Notes under the pieces: generated by a model
What the model saw: the letters and a program-made list of their open reading frames with translations, nothing else
Told to the model about the DNA's origin: nothing
Databases searched by the model: none
Made by a program: the position numbers and the translations under genes
Shown here: in pieces, positions 1-7,955 of the stretch
Layout of the letters: each line of letters begins with the position of its first letter
How positions within the stretch are numbered: the first letter of the stretch is position 1
Assembly: GCA_905200545.1 (NCBI GenBank)
Contig: CAJKKQ010000003.1
Location: 103,403-167,402, forward strand
DNA length: 64,000 nucleotides
Direction: 5' to 3'
Source of the DNA: an uncultured Oscillibacter sp.
Lineage (GTDB): Bacteria; Bacillota; Clostridia; Oscillospirales; Oscillospiraceae

Positions 1-868
1 GCATCTGCTGGATCTCCTCCGCCGTCATAACGCCCTGATCCTGCAGGCACTGTTCCATCTGCGCCACGCAGTCCTTATTCTTCTTCCACTCCTCGGTGAC
101 GGCCGGATCCCGGTACTTGGTCTGGTCGCCCTCGAAGTGGCCCCGCCAGCGATAGGTGGTGCAGTCCAGCACCGCCGGGCCGCCGCCGGCTCGGATGCCG
201 TCCACCAGCTCCTTGGCAGCCTCATACACCGCCAGGACATCGGTGCCATCCACCGCCCGGGTGGGCATGCCGTAGGCCGCGGCGCGGTCTGCACCGGGAT
301 GGGGCACAGAGACGCCGTCCTTGGCGAAGGTGGAGATGGCGAACTGGTTGTTGTTGCACACAAACAGCACCGGCAGCTTCCACACCGCCGCCAGGTTCAT
401 GGCCTCATGGACAGGACCGCGGTTGGAGGTGCCGTCACCGTAAAAGACATAGGAGACATTGTCGGTGCCGGCCATCTGGATGCTCAGGGCGGCGCCGTCC
501 GACACCGCGATATCACAGCCCAGGGTGCCGGAGAAGCCCACCATGCCGTAGTCCCGAGCCACCATGTGCAGCACGCCGCCAAGGCCCAGGGCGTTGCCGG
601 TGACCTTACCCATCAGCTCGGCAAACATGGTGTTCAGGGGAATCCCCAGGGCCACGGAGGCCCCTACAGGCCGGTGGGTAAACTTGAAATAGTCCCCCTG
701 CTTCCGGGTAGCCACCACGCCGGCGGCTACCGCCTCTTCACCAATGCCGCTGTGAATATGTCCGGGCACCTTACCCAGGGCATAGACCTCCACCTGCTTT
801 TCTTCGAAAAGCCGGATGGACAGCAAATCACGGTACACATTCTTGAGAAAATCAGCCGTATGTTCCAT
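1..868 (-). CDS. TPP-dependent 2-oxoacid/acetoin dehydrogenase E1 alpha subunit (partial, 3' end outside window)
   Basis: This is the alpha subunit of an E1 that decarboxylates a 2-oxoacid or acetoin on thiamine diphosphate and passes the acyl group to a lipoyl E2. 289 residues are visible without a stop; the gene runs off the left edge. The start MEHTADFLKNVYR is preceded by AAGGAGG. The TPP/Mg motif GDGTSNRG followed by HEAMNLAAVWKLPVLFVCNNN is clear, as are the IHSGIGEEAVAAG and THRPVG segments typical of the family. It is a paralogue of the E1 alpha at 12676-13698. A GntR regulator is divergent from it, with paired palindromes between them. The substrate cannot be told from sequence. Confidence 0.9.
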   Translation of the reverse strand, partial: MEHTADFLKNVYRDLLSIRLFEEKQVEVYALGKVPGHIHSGIGEEAVAAGVVATRKQGDYFKFTHRPVGASVALGIPLNTMFAELMGKVTGNALGLGGVLHMVARDYGMVGFSGTLGCDIAVSDGAALSIQMAGTDNVSYVFYGDGTSNRGPVHEAMNLAAVWKLPVLFVCNNNQFAISTFAKDGVSVPHPGADRAAAYGMPTRAVDGTDVLAVYEAAKELVDGIRAGGGPAVLDCTTYRWRGHFEGDQTKYRDPAVTEEWKKNKDCVAQMEQCLQDQGVMTAEEIQQM

Positions 869-919
869 TGCTCTGTCCTCCTTGTCGTTCCTTTTGGACC
901 GCTGGGTCCCCTATCCGCC

Positions 920-950
920 ATACTGTATATTTTTTCTTAATATACGGTAT
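920..950. promoter_or_regulatory. Paired ATACNGTAT operator candidate
   Basis: ATACTGTAT (920-928) and ATACGGTAT (942-950) are each palindromic around one central base, with centres 22 bp apart (about two helical turns). Together with their flanks they also form a larger inverted repeat (920-931 with 939-950, one mismatch). The position just upstream of E1 alpha and divergent from a GntR gene suggests binding sites for that regulator. This is inference; no footprint is available. Confidence 0.55.
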
Positions 951-1113
951 AAGTGAATATTGAATCTGATTTTGTATCAGCTTGCTTCTATTATGCGTAC
1001 TTTCCTCCCTGGTTGCAATACACAATTTCTCCGAAAAGTTTCCTAAGTTTTTGGCGGTCTGCACACATTCTTATGTCGCAGCCTCAAAATATCCCGTCTT
1101 TATGGGAATCCGA

Positions 1114-1141
1114 TTGCTTTTTCCCAAATTCCTGTTATAAT
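1114..1141 (+). promoter_or_regulatory. Promoter of gntR
   Basis: The -35 box TTGCTT (1114-1119) and -10 box TATAAT (1136-1141) are separated by 16 bp, about 41 bp upstream of the GTG start of the GntR gene. Confidence 0.6.
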
Positions 1142-1182
1142 AACAAAATCAGATCCAATATCCAGAAAGGCGGTGTACGGCG

Positions 1183-1902
1183 GTGTCCCTTCCTCCTGAA
1201 TCTCTCCTGGAATATGCTTACCAGGCCCTCAAGGACCGGATCCTCCAGGGCACCTATCCGGCGGGAAGCCGTTTGCCGGTGGACCGGCTGTCCAGGGAGC
1301 TGTCCATCAGTCCTACGCCCATCAAGGGAGCTCTCAACCGCCTGGTGGCGGAGCATCTGGTGGAGCAGACCCCCCGCTGCGGCTACGCGGTGGTAAAGCT
1401 CTCCCTGAAAGACCTCTCGGAGGTATTGGAGATCCGCAAGATGTTTGAGATCTTCGCCATCCGTCCTGCCATCAAGAACCGGGAACGCTTTCCGGAGATC
1501 ATCCATCATATAGAGGACCTGTTGGATCGCTTTGACCATGCCACGGACGGCATCTCCTTCAACGAGGCCCTGGAGCTGGAACGGGACTTCCACCTGTGCT
1601 TTATCCGCCTGTGCGACAATGAGCGGTTCCTGCGGCTCTACTCCTCCAGCTGGTGCATGGATTATCTCTTTATGGTCTTTGCCAATGTGGATCTGTCCTT
1701 CTACGACTTCGGCCCGGAGTTCTCCTACCACCGCAAATGGTACAACGCCCTCATGGACGGGGATGCCCAGCGATATGAGGCGCTGTGGGATTCCGGTATC
1801 GAGACGCTCAAAGGCCGTCTGACCCAGCTTCTGGCGGAGAAGGAAGCCGCACAGCATGCCGCCAAAAAGCGTCCCAGGAAAAAGGATGCCGCCCCATCAT
1901 AA
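1183..1902 (+). CDS. GntR-family (FCD/FadR-type) transcriptional regulator
   Basis: This 239-residue DNA-binding regulator has an N-terminal winged helix (about residues 8-75, including AYQALKDRILQGTYPAGSRL and LSRELSISPTPIKGAL) followed by an all-helical FCD ligand-binding domain (about 85-220). The start is GTG with AGAAAGG 12 bases upstream; no better in-frame start is seen. The C-terminus ends in a basic AAKKRPRKK tail. It is divergent from the E1 alpha gene at the left edge and is the obvious candidate to control it through the paired ATACNGTAT sites. The effector is probably an organic acid, as is usual for FCD proteins, but the sequence does not identify it. Confidence 0.88.
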   Translation: MSLPPESLLEYAYQALKDRILQGTYPAGSRLPVDRLSRELSISPTPIKGALNRLVAEHLVEQTPRCGYAVVKLSLKDLSEVLEIRKMFEIFAIRPAIKNRERFPEIIHHIEDLLDRFDHATDGISFNEALELERDFHLCFIRLCDNERFLRLYSSSWCMDYLFMVFANVDLSFYDFGPEFSYHRKWYNALMDGDAQRYEALWDSGIETLKGRLTQLLAEKEAAQHAAKKRPRKKDAAPS

Positions 1903-1946
1903 AAAACCGCTCCAGACATGTTTATGGCCTGTCTGGAGCGGTTTTG
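1903..1946 (+). terminator. Intrinsic terminator of gntR
   Basis: A 15-bp stem (1903-1917 with 1931-1945, core CCGCTCCAGAC) is followed by TTTTG immediately after the gntR stop. Confidence 0.85.
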
Positions 1947-1959
1947 TGAATAGAAGTTA

Positions 1960-1996
1960 AAAAAGGACACGGCTGCTTGGCAGCCGTGTCCTTTTT
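1960..1996 (-). terminator. Intrinsic terminator of the TRAP operon
   Basis: A stem AAAGGACACGGCTG / CAGCCGTGTCCTTT with A/T tracts on both sides works in either direction. It lies 28 bp beyond the dctP stop codon on the minus strand. Confidence 0.85.
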
Positions 1997-2023
1997 CATG
2001 CTAGACGCAGATCGGTCTTTGGC

Positions 2024-3061
2024 TTATTCAGCGGTGAAGACGTCGATCAGCTCGGGAGTCATCATGTCCACGAAAGTGGGATCGTCATAGATGTAAGCAG
2101 AAGCTTCCTTGAAGCCCTCAGCAGCCTCGGGAGTCAGCTCGGTAACGGTCACGCCGGCCTCTTCCCACTTGGCCAGGATCTCCTGATCCTCGGCGCGCTC
2201 CTTCTCACGCTGATTCTGGGCAGCCTTCTGGCCGCACTCGTCAACGATGGCCTGGAGCTCGGGAGACAGGGAGTCATAGAGCTCGCCGTTCATGGTGAAG
2301 AAGATGCAGTCATACACGCCGGTCCAGTAGGTGACATACTTCTGAACCTCAGCGATGGAAGCGCCGTCAGCGGTGGGCAGGGGGTTCTCCTGGCCGTCGT
2401 AGGTGCCGGTCTGCAGGCCGGTGTAAACCTCAGACCAGTTGGCGTTGGTCCAGTTGGCGCCCCAAGCGGTGTACTCTTCGTTGAGCAGCTCGGAACCGGC
2501 AACACGCAGCTTCAGGCCCTTCATGTCCTCCACGGTCTCGATGGGACGGACGCTGTTGGTGACATGACGGAAGCCGTTCTCAGCAATGCCCAGCAGGTGC
2601 AGGCCCAGGTCCTCAACGACCTCGCCCACGGCCTCGCCGGCAGCGCCGTCCAGCTTGGCGTCGACATCGTCATAGGAGTCGAACAGGAAGGGCATGGAAA
2701 CGACGTTCAGGCGCTGATCGAAGTTGGAGTAGATGATGTTGGAGTGGGCAGACAGCTCGATGGTGCCGTCCATAACGCCCTGGATGCCCTCGGTCTGGTT
2801 GCCGGCAGTCAGCTGGTCGGCAGCATAGACCTCAACGGTGACAGCACCGCCGGTAGCCTCGCTGACCATGTCGCCGAAGTCACGGCCCATGTCAGCCCAG
2901 GGAGTGTTCTCGGTAGCAGAGCAGGTGAACTTCCAGGTCTGCTCCTCGAAACCGCTCTCTTCGCCGTCGCCGCTGGTCTCAGAACCAGTGTCAGAGCCAC
3001 CGCAAGCAGCCAGAGAAAGGCTCATGCCCAGTGCGAGGAGCAATGCAAGAAACTTTTTCAT
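2024..3061 (-). CDS. dctP: TRAP transporter substrate-binding lipoprotein DctP
   Basis: This extracytoplasmic receptor of a tripartite TRAP transporter delivers a carboxylate-type substrate to DctQ/DctM using the ion gradient. The 345-residue protein has a lipoprotein signal (MKKFLALLLALGMSLSLAAC, lipidated Cys20) and a Ser/Gly/Glu-rich linker. The DctP fold follows, with KGLKLRVAGSELL and the family-typical ARG-like region around residue 170. It is the last gene of dctQ-dctM-dctP and is separated from dctM by 81 bp. Length and gene order match the family. Binding specificity (C4-dicarboxylate, 2-oxoacid or sugar acid) cannot be assigned, although proximity to a 2-oxoacid dehydrogenase suggests an acid. 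Confidence 0.93.
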   Translation of the reverse strand: MKKFLALLLALGMSLSLAACGGSDTGSETSGDGEESGFEEQTWKFTCSATENTPWADMGRDFGDMVSEATGGAVTVEVYAADQLTAGNQTEGIQGVMDGTIELSAHSNIIYSNFDQRLNVVSMPFLFDSYDDVDAKLDGAAGEAVGEVVEDLGLHLLGIAENGFRHVTNSVRPIETVEDMKGLKLRVAGSELLNEEYTAWGANWTNANWSEVYTGLQTGTYDGQENPLPTADGASIAEVQKYVTYWTGVYDCIFFTMNGELYDSLSPELQAIVDECGQKAAQNQREKERAEDQEILAKWEEAGVTVTELTPEAAEGFKEASAYIYDDPTFVDMMTPELIDVFTAE

Positions 3062-3142
3062 TGTTTTTCCTCCTTAAAATATGATACGTGCGATTTATCT
3101 GATATCACTTGCGTGATTGCAGATCAAAAACTGTACATTCGC

Positions 3143-4450
3143 TTAGCCCTTGAACAGCAGAATGGTGGACAGGGGCTCGATGTAGGTGACCAGCAGCAGA
3201 GCCACAATGCAGGCCACGATCTGGGGCCACACGGCCTTGGAAATGGTCTCGATGGTAACCTTGGTCTTGTCCTTGATGTTCTCCAGCTTGCTGCTGACGC
3301 CGATGGCCACGAACAGGTTGACGCCCACGGGAGGAGTGACCTGGCCGATAGCGAGGTTCACGGTAGACAGCACGCCGAAGTGGATGGGATCAATACCCAG
3401 CTGGGTCGCCACAGGGTACATGATGGGGATGAAGATGTACATGGCGGAGTTGGCGTCCACGAAGCAGCCGGCGATCAGGAAGATCACGTTGACGATCAGC
3501 AGGAAGATGTACTTGTTGCTGGAAATGCTCAGCAGCAGATCCTGGGCAGCGCCGGAGATGCCGTGCACGGTGCAGACATAGGAGAACAGGGTGGCAGCGC
3601 CGATGATGAGCATGATGCCGCCGGTGGTCTTGGTGGAATCCACCAGCAGATCATACAGGTCACGGAGCTTGACCTCGCGATAGATGAACAGACCGACGAT
3701 CAGGCCGTACACCACGGAGACAGCAGCAGCCTCAGTGGGAGTGAAGAAGCCGCCGTAGATGCCGCCCAGGATGATGACGGGCATCAGGAAGCCCCAGAAG
3801 GCAGTGCGGAAGGACTTCCAGCGGGCACCCCAGCTGGCCTTCTCACGGGAAGCGGTCAGGCCCTTCTTACGAACCTCGATCATGATGACCACCACCAGGG
3901 CCAGGCCCATCATGATGCCGGGGATGATGCCGCCCATGAACATATCGCCCACGGAGACGCCGGTGATGGAGGCGTACACCACGAATGCGATAGAGGGCGG
4001 GATGACGATGGCGATGGAAGAAGCGCCGGCCATCATGGCAGAGGAGAACGGAGCGGAGAAGCCGCCGCGGTTGATCATGGCGGGGATCAGGATAATGCCC
4101 AGAGCAGCCACAGTGGCCGGGCCGGAACCGGAGATGGCGCCGAAGAAGCAGGCAACCACCACGCACACGATGGCGATGCCGCCGCGGCGGTGTCCGATGC
4201 AGTCATCAATGAACTGAACCAGACGGGTGGAAATACCGGCCTTGGCCATGATGTTGCCGGAGAGGACGAAGAACGGGATGGCCAGAAGCAGGAACTTTGC
4301 CATGCCGTTATAGACGTTGGTAGGAACAATGGAGAGCTTATCGCCGGAATACAGCATGGCGAAAATGGAGGACATACCCAGGCTGACGCAGATGGGGATG
4401 TTCAAAAACAGCATCACAAAGAAGGAGCCAAACAGAATAAAGTTAATCAT
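3143..4450 (-). CDS. dctM: TRAP transporter large permease DctM
   Basis: This 435-residue integral membrane protein of about a dozen hydrophobic segments forms the ion-coupled transport channel of the TRAP system. Characteristic DctM motifs include GSGPATVAALGIILIPAM and IPPSIAFVVYASITG, with VTPPVGVNLFVA near the C-terminus. The start MINFILFGS was chosen because its ATG overlaps the dctQ stop (TGATG), indicating translational coupling. It sits between the small permease and the receptor gene. Confidence 0.93.
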   Translation of the reverse strand: MINFILFGSFFVMLFLNIPICVSLGMSSIFAMLYSGDKLSIVPTNVYNGMAKFLLLAIPFFVLSGNIMAKAGISTRLVQFIDDCIGHRRGGIAIVCVVVACFFGAISGSGPATVAALGIILIPAMINRGGFSAPFSSAMMAGASSIAIVIPPSIAFVVYASITGVSVGDMFMGGIIPGIMMGLALVVVIMIEVRKKGLTASREKASWGARWKSFRTAFWGFLMPVIILGGIYGGFFTPTEAAAVSVVYGLIVGLFIYREVKLRDLYDLLVDSTKTTGGIMLIIGAATLFSYVCTVHGISGAAQDLLLSISSNKYIFLLIVNVIFLIAGCFVDANSAMYIFIPIMYPVATQLGIDPIHFGVLSTVNLAIGQVTPPVGVNLFVAIGVSSKLENIKDKTKVTIETISKAVWPQIVACIVALLLVTYIEPLSTILLFKG

Positions 4451-4962
4451 CAGTCGTTTCCTCCCTCTTCCTTCACACAATCAGCGTCCCCATGCAGGAC
4501 GTCCACCAGATACTCAATGGTATGCAGAATCAAGAAAATGCAGCCGATGGGCAGGAAGATGGTAAACACCCACTCGGGCCAGCCCAGAGAGGAGGTGTGC
4601 TTGCCGGACTCCATCTGAGAGAGGACCTTCTCCCAGCCGGTCCACAGCAGCAGAGCCCAGAACACGGTGTTGACCACTGTGGCAATCACCACCAGGACCT
4701 TCTTGCCGCCGATCTTCAGACGATCGAAGACCAGGGACAGGCTGATCAGGCTTCCCTCACGGGCACCCAGCGCGCAGCCCATCATAATCAGCAATACGAA
4801 CAGGTTGATAACCAGCTCCTCCGTCCAGGCGAACTGGCTGTCGCTGACTTTACGAACGACTACGTTCGCAAAGGTGATCGCGGTGACAAAGACCAAAACG
4901 AGACTCGTAACGATATTCTCGAATTCGGCAATGCCTCCCATGATCTTTTTGTAGGCTTTCAT
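4450..4962 (-). CDS. dctQ: TRAP transporter small permease DctQ
   Basis: This 170-residue protein has four hydrophobic segments (about residues 15-37, 50-68, 90-110 and 130-150) and the typical DctQ pattern TEELVINLFVLLIMMGCALGAREG. The start MKAYKKIMGG is preceded by AAGGAAGGG; a longer reading frame upstream lacks a ribosome site. It is the first gene of the operon and overlaps dctM by one base. A good promoter lies about 150 bp upstream. Confidence 0.92.
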   Translation of the reverse strand: MKAYKKIMGGIAEFENIVTSLVLVFVTAITFANVVVRKVSDSQFAWTEELVINLFVLLIMMGCALGAREGSLISLSLVFDRLKIGGKKVLVVIATVVNTVFWALLLWTGWEKVLSQMESGKHTSSLGWPEWVFTIFLPIGCIFLILHTIEYLVDVLHGDADCVKEEGGND

Positions 4963-5108
4963 GAAATCATTCCCTTCCTTGTTTTGCTGCGGCAAGGCGA
5001 ACCATCTGTTTTGCATCAGGCTCCGTTCTCCCTTCGAGCCCGACGCGGCAAAGACGTTTGCATCCTCACCGCTCCACGGAAAATGAGACATTCCCCGTTA
5101 ACGTGGAC

Positions 5109-5139
5109 AAGTATAAATTGTACTTCGGACTATTTTCAA
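5109..5139 (-). promoter_or_regulatory. Promoter of dctQMP with overlapping palindrome
   Basis: Read on the minus strand, TTGAAA (5134-5139), a 17-bp spacer and TTATAC (5111-5116) form a good promoter. A near-perfect 17-bp palindrome (5109-5125, arms AAGTAnAA/TTnTACTT) covers the -10 box, a position suited to repression. Confidence 0.65.
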
Positions 5140-5199
5140 TCAGGCCAAATTCCCGATGATCCCACCCGAAGCAACACACAGCGCGGTGATGCAGTGCTC

Positions 5200-6210
5200 T
5201 TACGGCTCCAAATCTCCCGCATGAAACAGGGTATCCAAAATCTCCTGGCGGGTAATGCCGCCGAAGAGTTCCCCCAGGGGGAAGCGATCCAGTACGGCGC
5301 TCACATCCTCCCGCCGGAAAGGACAGCCCTCCAGCGCCTGGACCAGCGGGTCCAGAGGCGAAACCGCCAGAAAATCCCCGAAGAAACCAATATTTGTGAT
5401 GACACCCTTTTCCACATGGACACCGGCTTCCAGGCTGCCGCCATCAAAACGGCGCTTGTTCACCAAATCATATTGGGGAGAGCGGCCGAAATTCCACTCC
5501 CAGGTGTCATACTTGCTGCACTTGAGTTCCTCCACAGCCCGGAGTTCCTCCTCCGACAGGGCATCCTGCTGGAAGCCGCTTCCGGACAGTGTCTTTTTCA
5601 GATACGCCCAAAATGCCGGAAGATCCATATCCTTGGGCAGACATGGGCGGATATTTCCGATCCGGCTGCGCACGGACTTGGCACTTTTGGACTGGAACTT
5701 GGCGGGATCCACATTCAGTGCCCCGGATACCATCTCCGGATTGGAGTCGAACAGCAGCGTACCGTGATGCAGGATCCGGTTCCCGGCAAGCCGCTGAGCC
5801 GTGCCGGAGACCTTTTTGCCATCCACCAGGATGTCATTCCTGCCGGAGGCTTCCGCCTGCAGCCCCAGCCCCCGGAGGGCTTCCACCACGGGCCGGGTAA
5901 ACCGCGCCATGGCCAACTGGGCTGAATCTCCCGCGTCTGTAATAAACGAATAGTTGAGATTTCCAAGGTCGTGGTAAACCGCGCCGCCGCCGGTCATCCG
6001 GCGAACCACACGGATCCCATGGGATTCCACAAAGGAACGGTTGATCTCTGCCTCGGCATTCTGGTTTTGCCCAATAACAATGGTGTTGTCATTCTGCCAC
6101 AGCATCAGATAATCGCCTTCACGGCGGTTACGGAGAACATATTCCTCAAAGGCCAGGTTATAAAATGGATTCTGGGAACCAGTCTCCAGATAATGCGTTG
6201 TAATTGTCAT
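5200..6210 (-). CDS. lplA: Lipoate-protein ligase A
   Basis: This enzyme activates free lipoate with ATP and attaches it to the lysine of lipoyl domains. The 336-residue protein has the family signatures RRMTGGGAVYHDLGNLNYSF, ILVDGKKVSGTAQR and HHGTLLF, and a C-terminal accessory domain, so it is a full LplA. The start MTITTHYLETG was preferred over an upstream TTG. It is not adjacent to the dehydrogenase operon but lies in the same island, where E2 (10428) and E3 (8684) each carry a lipoyl domain that needs this modification. A PdhR-like box, TTGGTCCTACCAA, lies 43 bp upstream of the start. Confidence 0.93.
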   Translation of the reverse strand: MTITTHYLETGSQNPFYNLAFEEYVLRNRREGDYLMLWQNDNTIVIGQNQNAEAEINRSFVESHGIRVVRRMTGGGAVYHDLGNLNYSFITDAGDSAQLAMARFTRPVVEALRGLGLQAEASGRNDILVDGKKVSGTAQRLAGNRILHHGTLLFDSNPEMVSGALNVDPAKFQSKSAKSVRSRIGNIRPCLPKDMDLPAFWAYLKKTLSGSGFQQDALSEEELRAVEELKCSKYDTWEWNFGRSPQYDLVNKRRFDGGSLEAGVHVEKGVITNIGFFGDFLAVSPLDPLVQALEGCPFRREDVSAVLDRFPLGELFGGITRQEILDTLFHAGDLEP

Positions 6211-6252
6211 CAAATGGTCTCTTTCTCGCTCGGACAAGCGGTGCTTTGCATG

Positions 6253-6265
6253 TTGGTCCTACCAA
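6253..6265. promoter_or_regulatory. PdhR/FadR-type operator candidate upstream of lplA
   Basis: TTGGTCCTACCAA matches the TTGGTnnnACCAA pattern of FadR-subfamily GntR operators (for example PdhR boxes). The flanking CATG is shared with the second box at 7055-7067. Confidence 0.6.
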
Positions 6266-6331
6266 GTTTTTCGGCTTTGGAGCAAACCCGAAGGGCAAAA
6301 AAAGAAGCGCTCTCCCCTGCAGGCAAACGGC

Positions 6332-7033
6332 TCATTCCTCTTCCCGCAGCTCCGGATACCGGCCGGAAAACTCCACCACGATATCCAGGTGCAGATTCAT
6401 CTCCCGCTTGGCCAGCTCCACATCGCCGCTCTTGATTGCTTCAAAGATCGCCCTGTGGGACTCCTGGGAGCGCCGGATGTAATCCGGCTTCTTGAAAAAC
6501 CGCCTACGCACATCGGCGATCATGCTGTTGACCAGGTGGATGGTGGCTGCCAGCATCATGTTATGGCTGGCCACTGCCAGTGCATCGTGAAAAAGCACAT
6601 CCCCTACGGGATCCTCCGGATTGGCCTCCAGCCGCGCCATAGCCGCAGCAATCTCCGCCAGATCCTCTTTGGTGGCCCGCTGACAAGCCATACCGGCAAT
6701 GGCCACCTCGTTGACCCGGCGGAATTCATTGAAATCCTCCATAGAGTCCAGCTGGTTGGAGATCCGCACAAAAGAAGCCGCCCGGCGGATATAATCCGCA
6801 TCCCGGGCCACCTTCTTGCGGCTGCCTCTGTTTTCAATGGCACCCAGAAATTCCAGGATCGCCAGGCATTCCCGCAGAGAACCCCGGCCCACGCCTAGGT
6901 GCTCCGCCAAATCCCGTTCCGAAGGCAGCTCCTCCCCCACCCGGATCTGACCGCTCTCAATGGCGCTGATCAGTGCCTGCATCACAAGCTCCGGTATCTT
7001 AGGAGAAACGTACTGAATTTTCTCCAGCCGCAT
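6332..7033 (-). CDS. FadR/PdhR-like GntR transcriptional regulator
   Basis: This 233-residue regulator has an N-terminal GntR winged helix (residues about 10-75; ELPSERDLAEHLGVGRGSLREC is the classic recognition region) and a C-terminal FCD domain containing the metal/ligand histidine pattern (FHDALAVASHN, about residues 146-156; SHRAIF near 200). The start ATG has GGAGAGG upstream. It is encoded directly upstream of lplA and has a TTGGTnnnACCA box in front of both genes, suggesting autoregulation and control of lipoylation. Close in type to PdhR/LldR; the effector is unknown. Confidence 0.88.
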   Translation of the reverse strand: MRLEKIQYVSPKIPELVMQALISAIESGQIRVGEELPSERDLAEHLGVGRGSLRECLAILEFLGAIENRGSRKKVARDADYIRRAASFVRISNQLDSMEDFNEFRRVNEVAIAGMACQRATKEDLAEIAAAMARLEANPEDPVGDVLFHDALAVASHNMMLAATIHLVNSMIADVRRRFFKKPDYIRRSQESHRAIFEAIKSGDVELAKREMNLHLDIVVEFSGRYPELREEE

Positions 7034-7054
7034 GGAACTGCCCCCCTCTCCATG

Positions 7055-7067
7055 TTGGTATTACCAT
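7055..7067. promoter_or_regulatory. PdhR/FadR-type operator candidate upstream of the regulator gene
   Basis: TTGGTATTACCAT contains the 11-bp palindrome TGGTATTACCA (7056-7066). An extra half-site TTACCA follows at 7069-7074. It lies 22 bp upstream of the regulator start, a usual position for autorepression. Confidence 0.6.
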
Positions 7068-7163
7068 ATTACCATCCTGCCGTTTGTGCGTCAACAACGA
7101 CATGTTCACAAAAATTTTTCAATTTTTTGTGCGTTTTGGGAGAAGGGGGTCAGGTTCTGTTTC

Positions 7164-7889
7164 TTACTGGTTTAACCATCTGACAAAGAGGTAACCGTAA
7201 GCGGCGGGAGCCATCAAAGCCAGCAAAACCACCACAGCGATGACCGGTGTGGAGGTGGCGGTGATCATGGACTGGGCAATCAGGAGCAGCCCCACAGCCA
7301 GCCACAGCCAACCGGCAAAGCGGTGCACAGACCGCCAGGCCGCATCGCTCAGGCAGAAAGAAAACCGCAGGGCCACTCGGGCGTCCTTGGGACAATCCCA
7401 CATATGGCCTCCCAGGATCAGCAGTGCCAGACCCAGGATGCAGGGCGTTACAAACGTCAGAGGCAAAACCTTTTCCGCGCCGGAGGCTTCCATAATCATA
7501 CCGCTGCAAAAGATCACGGAAATGATGGGAAAGCCCCACCGGCCCAGAAGACGCACTTGAGGCGATGGCATGGTCATGCGCTTTTGGTTGATCATCAGCT
7601 GCACATGGGTAATGAGATCCAGCAGGCACATCAGGCCCGGCAGGCCAAATACCACCACCCAGCGGGGCAGGGAATCGTCCTCCCCATTGGCGCCGATGAG
7701 TCCGCTGGGCACGATCTCCGGGATCTGATCCCACATGCGCACGCCCAGCACCATGGGCAAAGCGCAAGCCACCAGCGTAACCGCCAGCAGCAGATACCCC
7801 TTTTCTCTGGAGACGTGCTTGCCAAAGATCCGGGCACTCTCAATTTCCACCTGCCGTTCTTCGGCAGTTTTCTTCTGACGTTTGCTCAT
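7164..7889 (-). CDS. DUF1648/SdpI-like membrane protein
   Basis: This 241-residue membrane protein has a soluble N-terminal basic stretch and about six hydrophobic segments. The second half of segment one and the loop after it (IPEIVPSGLIGANGEDDSLP...) resemble the DUF1648 pattern found in SdpI-type immunity proteins, and the later part (SDAAWRSVHRFAGWLW) resembles the SdpI domain. SdpI proteins confer immunity to a secreted killing peptide and can act as signalling receptors; no sdp toxin gene is seen here, so that role is not supported beyond family resemblance. Confidence 0.6.
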   Translation of the reverse strand: MSKRQKKTAEERQVEIESARIFGKHVSREKGYLLLAVTLVACALPMVLGVRMWDQIPEIVPSGLIGANGEDDSLPRWVVVFGLPGLMCLLDLITHVQLMINQKRMTMPSPQVRLLGRWGFPIISVIFCSGMIMEASGAEKVLPLTFVTPCILGLALLILGGHMWDCPKDARVALRFSFCLSDAAWRSVHRFAGWLWLAVGLLLIAQSMITATSTPVIAVVVLLALMAPAAYGYLFVRWLNQ

Positions 7890-7925
7890 TGCGGGACAGA
7901 ATCCTCCTAGTGAAATATTACAACT

Positions 7926-7946
7926 GGTTCTGCCGGCGGCAGAACC
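7926..7946. other. Hairpin between the LysE and DUF1648 genes
   Basis: A perfect 9-bp inverted repeat GGTTCTGCC/GGCAGAACC with a three-base loop lies just after the LysE-family stop on the minus strand. It lacks a U tract, so it may be an attenuator or processing site rather than a terminator. Confidence 0.4.
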
Positions 7947-7955
7947 GCGGCACCG

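Larger units (their letters stand above)
869..1182. other. Divergent intergenic region, E1 alpha / GntR
   Basis: This 314-base gap holds no convincing gene. It contains two 9-bp palindromes of form ATACNGTAT (920-928 and 942-950) near the E1 alpha side and a good promoter for the GntR gene near its right end. The short ORFs crossing it lack ribosome-binding sites and overlap the regulatory sites. Confidence 0.6.

Noticed and set aside
2564..4618. A 684-codon plus-strand frame opposite dctP and dctM
   Set aside because: Antisense shadow; His/Asp-rich low-complexity sequence.
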